DNA from: Strigamia acuminata
Lineage: Eukaryota; Arthropoda; Chilopoda; Geophilomorpha; Linotaeniidae
Assembly: GCA_949358305.1 (NCBI GenBank)
Contig: OX442314.1
Span: 56,307,369 to 56,367,368, forward strand
Direction of reading: 5' to 3'
DNA length: 60,000 bases
Below the pieces are notes generated by a model. The model was given only the letters and a program-made list of their open reading frames with translations. It was not told the origin of the DNA and did no database searches. Below are positions 53,350-60,000 of this stretch, piece by piece (position 1 is the stretch's first letter; each line of letters starts with the position of its first letter). A program made the translations under genes and the position numbers.

Positions 53350-54062
53350 CGTTTTCTCAGTGTTTCATGGTGATCTGATCAAATGTCTTGTCCTTGAGCT
53401 TCTTGCGGTAGAGAAGGTTGTGAGCCAATGAGTAAATCTGTGGTCCCCTATTGAGAGGAAAAAGGAGCGTTTTTGCATATAAAGAGAATGTAATATGGTT
53501 GGTCCATGATTGTGCTTTCCATTTCTTTATTTTTGTACAGACGTACACATTTTAATTCTTTGTAACCTAATAGAACGATTAGGTCCGTTTGCTTGTTGTT
53601 CAGAACTTCTTGCTTCTGGAAGCTGTTCAAAAACCTTAGGTGGTTTTTCAAAATAATCCAGTGTATCAAAGTTTCTACTACCATTTGGAGTTTTTCCAAA
53701 TTGATTGGCTCAGCTCTGGGTAACGCCAGAAGGTATGCTCCGTCATGAGATGGAATTCTGGTCTAGTGAGGGGTCTCTCTTGGTCCTGTCCCCCACACCT
53801 TGACGCCTTATCTCTATGCCTATCAATGATTAATCCACACACGAGTCTAGGGCTCCAAGCGTACGAAAACTATCATTTCCGTTTCCAGAGGCGTCTCTTG
53901 GTCCTGTTCCTGTCCACCACACTTTGCCTTGGCATGTATGAATTCCTGGTCCCTCTTCTAGTTTTTCAAATCGAGGGCTCAAAGTTGAAGAAAAGTAAAA
54001 TTCTCTTTTTAATTTTTCCACTTTTTTAGTCAATTATTCCTCTCCTGTTAATAGGACGAATA
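53350..54062. other. Intergenic with dispersed repeat
   Basis: 53488-53555 repeats 45171-45236. A phrase around TCTCTTGGTCCTGT appears twice (53768 and 53894). No gene. Confidence 0.4.
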
Positions 54063-54790
54063 TTGGTTAAATGTTGTGTGCTTGCCACTGCAAAATGATG
54101 TTCTATTTACACTTAAAATGTATGTACATTGAAGAGAATACAAACCTAAATACTAAACTCCACCAATAATTCCAAAATGAGGAGAATAAAAATAATTTTG
54201 ATTGACAAAATGCTGTCACCAACAAAAAGAAACTTATTAACAAGAATAATTTCCATGGAACAAAATTTCCAATTGGTTTGCAACATTTACCACTACCACC
54301 GGCCAAAAAAGAGGTTGTGGCAACAGCAAACTCGCTTTCTGAAAGTGGCATGCAGTGCAGTCTTATATGAAGGAAGTGTAGGATTAATGAAGTGGAAGCT
54401 TTCAATGCTGAGTCAAAACACATGGCCATGGACATGTTGGATAGAGATTCCAAAGGTTAAAGCATGTGATAATCTTGTGTGTTTATCAAGTCACACACAG
54501 GAAACTAATGTACTATAAATAAACTAAAAATGGTGAGTTTATTTACACTCAAAACTTACATAGAAGCATCTTTAAACTGACGACACTGTGGGCTGCCATC
54601 TTGGCTAACAAAAACACAAAAAAGAGAGATAGGGCATCTAGTGGTGGTACTAGTATAACATAAAAACAAAAAAAGGAACACTGAGGTAAAAATTCCTCCA
54701 TTCAATACACAACTGCTCGTGCTAAAGAAAAAGAACTACTCCGTAATTATTACCGTTACAAAATCAATAATTTCTAGTGGTAAAATTAAC
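54063..54790 (-). repeat. Repeat family R, copy C, truncated
   Basis: Co-linear with 45345-46030. Exons a and b of the Cys-rich gene are missing; it stops near the TTACAAAATCAATAATTTCTA block. The MGSPQC segment is altered here (one base lost). Confidence 0.8.
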
Positions 54791-54856
54791 AAATTAACAA
54801 TAAGAAATGCCCATTTTTACTATTACTAGAAATCAATTTAATGTTCCCGGCCCCCT

Positions 54857-55874
54857 CTATCTTTGATGACCCCTCACCCAATTGTAATCAATGTAATCAT
54901 GTTTACAGAAGGTAAAGTGATCTGTGGCACCTATGTCCACATACCATGCCATGTCTTTAACCCCAGTAGATAAAAAAGATGAAACAGGTGCTGTCCGTTG
55001 TTCCAACTGTTTGGTGTAAAGACGTGTAAATCGATGCAAGTTCTTCTGACTGGCTCAAATTCGCTTTCTTGCCACGTCGACGTGTTAATGACACGTTTGA
55101 TCCGGCTAAACTTTCCAGGTTTAGGGGACGGGCAATCACGCGAGAAATGGCCCTGTCCATTACAGTTGCAACAATTCCTGTTTTTGAAAGAATTTCCTGT
55201 TCTTTGTCGGTGTTGACCTCCACTTGTAAAGCACTGTAGCTTGTCCCACTATCGGATGAAGGGTTCACATGTGTCCGATTATATTCCGCCAATAAACGGT
55301 CTTGCACCATTACGACAGTAAAATCCGTCTTATTCCAGTGGTAGATGCCTTGCTTTAAGCTCTCATACTCTGTCCTAAGAAGTCTAGATACTGAAATGCA
55401 ATCTCAGTATCACTCAATGTTGTACCAACATTCTTTACTTTAGTTCTAGGGCTTTTCTGACCACACGGGCTGTGTACACCACCATCTCTTCATCGTCTGC
55501 CATTCGCATTTCCAAGAACTTTCTGCGGAGTCGGGCCTGTCCTGCCATGGTGGTAAGCTGATAGGCAGCCTTAAGCGCTTCCCACATCTCCTGCGCTATG
55601 GTTTCGTCGCCACTGCTACAACCTGTTGTGCTTCACAATAGCTAAGACAGAACGTTGAACGGGCTCGTGCCTCATGAGTGGCAAAGTCACGCTGTTCTTT
55701 TGGTGTGGCCGTCGGTAATTGGGCCGGTTCTTCACCAGTGACGTGCCCCCATGTTCCTTTCTGATGTAATAAAAGTTGATGTTGCACTGCCCATGTCTCA
55801 TAGTTATTACCGTTTAATTTCTGGATAGTTTGACCAAATTGTTTAGAGAAGTCTCCAAACTTTTCATCCGACAT
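54857..55874 (-). pseudogene. Copia gag-protease relic, frameshifted
   Basis: Starts at 55874 with MSDEKFGDFSKQFGQTIQKL and NNYETWAVQHQLLLHQ, a standard Copia gag beginning, and breaks near 55600. It resumes around 55300 (VQDRLLAEYNRTHV), has a full CCHC knuckle CCNCNGQGHFSRDC near 55170, and a protease remnant WYVDIGATDHFT near 54930, where Ser of DSGAT is Ile. It ends before integrase at the border with repeat copy C. Several frame changes, hence inactive. Confidence 0.85.
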
Positions 55875-55952
55875 GTTGAAAATAACACACAGAAAACTAA
55901 TATTGTCACGCGTACGGACCGTCCCGATTGACGGGCGATCCGTAGCGCTCAA

Positions 55953-56282
55953 TTTGGACTATAATTGGATAAAAGTTGCTAAAATTTGATCATAGATGGC
56001 GTTGACAAATAATAATCGTCATCGCCTCGTGATCGGATCAATCAATTCGGAATAGGGGGATATAGGAGATTTCCTATATAACTGACCACCCACTTTAGAC
56101 AGCTCACTTCTATTAAGTTTCTTTTACAGGTAGGTTTAAAGGTTTAGAATAGGAATCTGATGACTGCCTTAGTAGTTGAAAGAGAAAGATATAAATTATC
56201 ACAGTATTTATTTGATTTGATTAATTAAGCCAATTCATCCAAATATAATTTAATTGATTATTAAAGAATAATAGTTGCTTTG
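55953..56282. other. Region between two Copia elements
   Basis: Short palindrome TATAGGAGATTTCCTATA at 56070-56087. No LTR could be assigned to the relic. Confidence 0.4.
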
Positions 56283-56520
56283 TGTTGAATTATATAACTT
56301 GCACTGTATGTTTACTTTGCCTTTACCACCCACTGATAGGGTATTGAGTGACTACACTCCTGTGTGTTAATCACCCACATCTGTTTTCCCCCTCTATGTC
56401 ATGAAATAAAGTTCTCCCCTTTAGTCAGTCTCTTACCAACATCCAAGCACACTAGTCTTGTATCTGTTGCTTTGCTTACATCCACGTCTACACAACAATA
56501 GATGTCTTGAAATAACAACA
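56283..56520 (+). repeat. Copia-2 5' LTR
   Basis: Starts TGTTGAATTATATAAC, much like Drosophila copia LTR starts, and ends AATAACAACA directly before the primer-binding site. TATATAA near the start, AATAAA at 56405-56410. Left limit inferred without the partner LTR. Confidence 0.65.
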
Positions 56521-56550
56521 GGTTATGGGCCCAGCACGCTTCCACTGCGC
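56521..56550 (+). promoter_or_regulatory. Copia-2 primer-binding site for the 5' half of initiator tRNA-Met
   Basis: Begins GGTTATGGGCCCAGC and, as far as I recall the tRNA, is complementary for about 30 nt to animal initiator tRNA-Met from the anticodon loop back through the D arm. Drosophila copia is known to be primed by such an internal tRNA fragment; the complementarity here is longer than the roughly 15 nt I recall for copia. Confidence 0.8.
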
Positions 56551-56946
56551 ACAGTAAGAAAATCTCAACAAATTCAACCAAATCGTATTTTGAATCACGC
56601 CACACAAACGAACACTAAAAAAATTCATCATGGCTGACTCATACAAAATCGAAAAGTTAAATAACGAGAACTACAGCACCTGGAAGATGCTGATTGAGGC
56701 TGTGTGCATAACAAATGACACTTGGGACCATGTAACGGGAAAAATCGCTCGCCCAGTGGCCATAGAGGGCACTGCAAAAAAAATTAGATTTTCGTTCATA
56801 AAATATTTTGGAAATATAACTGAAATGCGATATTTCCAAACCCGAAAGTTATATATTCCAAATTGTACAAACATCAATTTTCCAATGTCTTTCCAACACT
56901 GAATGCAACCGTTTCCATACGACTTTTCATAGCAGGATATATTACA

Positions 56947-57095
56947 TTTCCAAATGTAAAATATGAGTTTTCCATCAGTAAATAACAACTTTCCAAATGT
57001 AAAATATGAGTTTCCCATCAGTAAATAACAACTTTCCAAATGTAAAATATAAGTTTCCCATTAGTAAATAACAACTTTCCAAATATAAAATTTGA
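56947..57095 (+). repeat. 43-bp tandem repeat in the 5' subterminal region
   Basis: Units starting TTTCCAAATGTAAAATATGAG at 56947, 56990 and 57033, with a partial fourth at 57076. Each carries TTTCCA and GTTT(T/C)CCAT words. Confidence 0.9.
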
Positions 57096-57652
57096 TATTT
57101 CTTTATTAATAAAAATTCTAAATAAGTTAAATCTTAAAATAAATCTCATAAAAATAAATCGCTAGAAATTTCCATAAAAATTCAATGCATCCTGAAAATA
57201 TGCAGAGGATTCATTCCTGATTCCTGAATTCATTTCTGAATCCCAAATCCTGAATTCTAAATCCTGAATTCATTTCTGAATCCTGAATTCTGAAATCATA
57301 AATCCTGAATCTAATAATCTTGAATCCTGAATTCATAAACCAAGGCTATGATCATAGCCTAAATACAAAAAATGAGCAAAATCAACTGAAGGCAATGATA
57401 GAAGCTCGCATTGATATGATGGTGTAACAAATTCTAGAATGAAATTAAAATGTTACACTACAAGATTTGTGTCAACTTTTTAATTTATCTAACTCTAACA
57501 ATAATAATCTAATTATTTGTTGAAGTACACATGATAAAACCAATCCCATATTTAATAATTATAAATTTTGAATTGGTTTTGAATTTTGTTCGCCATCTGG
57601 TGATAAACCCATACATTTTACAAGCTGGAAACTGTAGCCAATAACACCCAAA

Positions 57653-58244
57653 ATGGCGGACGAGCCAGACGTGACTCGCACCAAGACTGACAATCGGGCT
57701 GCTGGCAGAACGAAGAGCCAGGAATCGACGACATCAAACAGTGGGATCGAAAGGCAGGTAGGTGATGAACTTTATTGGTTGGTTGAACGGACGCGAAACG
57801 TTCTTTTATTCTATTAGCAGGCTTGGAACGGGCAGAACCGAAGAGCGCTGATCGCTCCAGGAGCGAGCGCTCGATATCGAGCAGACAACGATTCGAGTGT
57901 GGCCGTTGACGACGAGAAACGACGCGAGCGAGCCGTTCCCGGAGTCGCCACGGAATCAGATGAGTTTTAAATTAACGTCCAGCCAAGGGAATAAAATTAA
58001 AAAGGCTCGTTACTCGTTTCAGGGAGCAAAGAAGACCCGAAACCCGATTAGCGGCCATTACGAGGCGGAAAACGAGAGACAAGACCGACCCGATCACGGC
58101 CCACGACAAGCAGCGAGCGGAACCGGTAAAAACAAAATTAAAATCTGAATCTAGCAAGTAATAACTTTGTTAAACTAAACACATTAATTGCAGATGCCGG
58201 AGCAGACATCGATCGACGGAAAGGCGAAGGCACGAGCGCGATGA
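57653..58244 (+). CDS. Four-exon gene for a small basic protein inside the CACTG element
   Basis: Exons 57653-57757, 57818-57963, 58023-58125 and 58194-58244; together 405 nt, 134 aa. Exon 1 starts MADEPDVTRTKTDNRAAGR and ends CAG|GTAGGT; exon 2 ends at a weak GA|GTTTTA; exon 3 (EQRRPETRLAAITRRKTR) ends CCG|GTAAAA; exon 4 ends KAKARAR. Introns are 60, 59 and 68 nt with good TTAG, TTTCAG and TTGCAG acceptors, and the phases fit throughout. Alternatively exon 2 reads into TAA at 57968. The protein is rich in Arg/Lys and Asp/Glu, without Cys or a membrane segment. I do not recognise it. It is not a known transposase; it may be a small DNA-binding accessory protein or captured host exons. GC content is clearly higher than in the AT-rich element ends. 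Confidence 0.55.
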
Positions 58245-58444
58245 AAGACGGTAAATTCAAAGCAGGTGCGTAATCAATTCGAGAACTGTCACAAACAACA
58301 AATTGGTTTGACTACAACTTTTCTATTTTTCCATTCAGAAAATGAGACGAGAATGTGTTGGAAAGCACATTACTTCAAGAGCAGAAAACAGCTAAAGATT
58401 CCAGTTGCGAGAGGATTGCTCGCAACAAAACATAGGATTAATTT

Positions 58445-58768
58445 TTAGGCTTGTGAAATGAATGGAAATACAAATTTCCAAATCTAATTTACATTAACTT
58501 TCCATACAATTACAATAATTTGCAACATCATCTTTCAGTATTGAAAATCTACAGAAATTTAAATTTCCAAACCTAATTTACATTAGGTTTCCATATATTT
58601 AACAAAAACTTACAACATCATCTTTCAGTGTTGGAAATTTACAGAAATTCAACTTTCCATAAAATATTTCCCATTTCCTTTCCATTAAATTTCCAAACTG
58701 GAATTTATCCAATTTCACCATTAACTTTCCAATGACTTTTTTTTTGGAAATCAAAAATTTTTTGCAGT
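58445..58768 (+). repeat. 3' subterminal TTTCCA repeats of the CACTG element
   Basis: Two related blocks: 58476-58555 and 58560-58640 share TTTCCAAA(T/C)CTAATTTACATTA and CATCTTTCAGT(A/G)TTG. More TTTCCA words follow up to the terminal repeat. Confidence 0.75.
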
Positions 58769-60000
58769 GGGGGGATCCAGCAAACGCGAAAGAAGTTAAA
58801 GCTTGGGACACCGCCAACGCCAAGGCCAAGAGCCACCTCCTGTTATCCCTATCAACTAGCCAAGTGAAACATTTGAGAGGACTCACCACTGCTTTTGAGA
58901 TGTGGAGCAAGCTGAAGGAAATCCACGAAACTCAAGGTGACTCACAAATCATTACATTAATTACCGGCATGATGACAAAAAGACTCAGAGCTGATGATGA
59001 TGATCTTGATAAGCATATGGATTTTTTCTCTGATGCAATCCGCATCTTTGATGAGTGTGAAACAAAACTGACGACAGAAAAAATTGCCATTGTTGCACTC
59101 CTGCAAAGTTTGCCAGATAGCTACACGCCGATAAGAAACACCATCCGTACGTTGACAACAATGCCATCAATGGATGATGTGAAAAAGCGTTTGAGAGAAG
59201 ACCATCGAGGACGAGAAGTGACCAAAAATGAAGAGGGCAGTGCTGCATTATTTGTAAGAACCAAAAACAAAAATTCAAGTGCAAACTCAAAATTCAAAAA
59301 TGAGGGTAAAAGCCATAAACCAAAGGGGGGTGCAGACGGACCCAAACGCAACTTGAAAACATGTGATCACTGTGGCCGCCCGGGGCACCTAATTGCAGAC
59401 TGTTATTTTAGAAAGAAACTGGAAGAGAAGAAATGTGAGAAGGTGACTCACGTGTCAACTGCTTTTGAAGCTTTTACGACCTGCTCCCAGATGAGTGATG
59501 GGCCCACTGACTGGATCCTAGACAGTGGCGCCACATCACATGTGTGTGCAAACAAACACATGTTTGACACATTAGATGAAAAGCGCCATGAAAAATTAAA
59601 AATGGCGAACTCAAACACCTCGAATATCGACGGGATTGGGACAATAAAATTTGAACGAGAAGATGGAGTGACAACAATTTTAAACCAAACACTTCACGTA
59701 CCAGACTTGAGATCCAACCTGATGTCCGTAGGAAAAATCACCGACCAGGGGTACAGCGTTATTTTTCGAAAGGAAGCTGCAAACATCATCAACCCAAAGG
59801 GTGAAATTGTGGCAACTGCAAATCGGTCAAAAAATCTCTATTTTGTGAAAACATTGAAAACAAACGAGAATGCAAACCTGATTAATGAGAAAAAATCAAA
59901 CCTGACCAAATGGCACGAGCGATTCGGACACTTGAATGAACATGACCTCAAGAAGCTGGCAAAAAATAATCTCGTACATGGATTGCAGTTAAACCTGGCT

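Larger units (their letters stand above)
56770..58769 (+). mobile_element. CACTG-ended DNA transposon, 2000 bp, with its own spliced gene
   Basis: Ends are inverted repeats CACTGCAAAAAA (56770) and its complement TTTTTTGCAGTG (ending 58769). 3-bp duplication GGG (56767-56769, 58770-58772), proven by exact restoration of the Copia-2 gag frame. The CACT[A/G] ends and 3-bp duplication fit the CACTA/EnSpm (CMC) superfamily. Both subterminal regions are crowded with TTTCCA/TGGAAA words, like the transposase-binding repeats of that group. No transposase is present, so this copy is non-autonomous. Confidence 0.85.
56283..60000 (+). mobile_element. Copia-2: 5' part of a Ty1/Copia element, continues past the window
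   Basis: LTR (56283-56520), tRNA-half primer-binding site (56521-56550), gag start at 56630, protease and pre-integrase in view. Interrupted by a 2000-bp DNA transposon. The 3' end lies outside. Confidence 0.9.
56630..60000 (+). pseudogene. gag-pol: Copia-2 gag-pol, split by the CACTG element, open at right edge
   Basis: Starts MADSYKIEKLNNENYSTWKM and runs to 56769; the frame resumes at 58773 in the same phase (DPANAKEVKAWDTANAK) once the element and one GGG are removed. Gag continues with TAFEMWSKLKEIHE and LLQSLPDSY. CCHC knuckle CDHCGRPGHLIADC at about 59362-59403, protease WILDSGATSHVC at about 59513-59548, then LHVPDLRSNLMSVGK and the pre-integrase motif WHERFGHLNEHDL near 59911. No stop or frameshift apart from the insertion, so this copy was intact when it was hit. 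Confidence 0.9.

Overview
This is a stretch of animal nuclear DNA, probably from an arthropod. It is AT-rich and dominated by nested transposable elements. Pointers to an arthropod are introns of about 60-80 nt, a TATA box with a TCAGT initiator 30 bp downstream at the metallothionein-like gene, and retroelements primed from metazoan initiator tRNA-Met. A small crustacean such as a water flea would fit, but nothing here proves the species.

Layout. 1-12527: the 3' part of a Ty3/Gypsy element (Gypsy-1, + strand) with the integrase end of pol, a long spliced third ORF that is not an envelope gene, a polypurine tract and a 3' LTR. A complete Ty1/Copia element (Copia-1, - strand, 2991-9810) sits inside that third ORF. 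Its two 573-bp LTRs look identical and its target duplication is TTGGC. 13.2-22.3 kb: LTR debris, a broken type II membrane lectin-like gene inside an inverted repeat, a decayed Copia RT/RNase H, an AT minisatellite, a solo LTR and a 24-bp minisatellite. 22810-33606: a complete Gypsy element (Gypsy-2, - strand) with 623-bp LTRs, AAAC target duplication, intact gag and pol, and a third ORF carrying a CxxC...CxxC motif. It has an unusual leader of about 2.2 kb.

33.6-47.6 kb: a MITE-like element, a 99-aa metallothionein-like gene with a readable promoter, 5'UTR intron and metal-response element, a Copia relic, AT minisatellites built from a 28-bp unit, a tandemly duplicated ORF, and copies of a repeat family that carries a spliced Cys-rich gene. 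48-53.4 kb: two solo LTRs, several small spliced Cys/His-rich gene pieces and a Gypsy RT relic. 54-60 kb: a third copy of the Cys-rich repeat, a frameshifted Copia relic, and the 5' part of another Copia element (Copia-2, + strand, running off the window). A 2000-bp CACTG-ended DNA transposon with a 3-bp GGG duplication lies inside Copia-2 gag and holds a four-exon gene for a small basic protein.

The genes do not form one pathway. The window is mainly a layered insertion history: Copia-1 is younger than Gypsy-1, and the CACTG element is younger than Copia-2. A few small host genes (metallothionein-like, Cys-rich, lectin-like) lie between. The points most worth following are the non-envelope third ORFs of both Gypsy elements, the CACTG element with its own spliced gene, and the two Copia families that apparently use opposite ends of the same initiator tRNA as primer.
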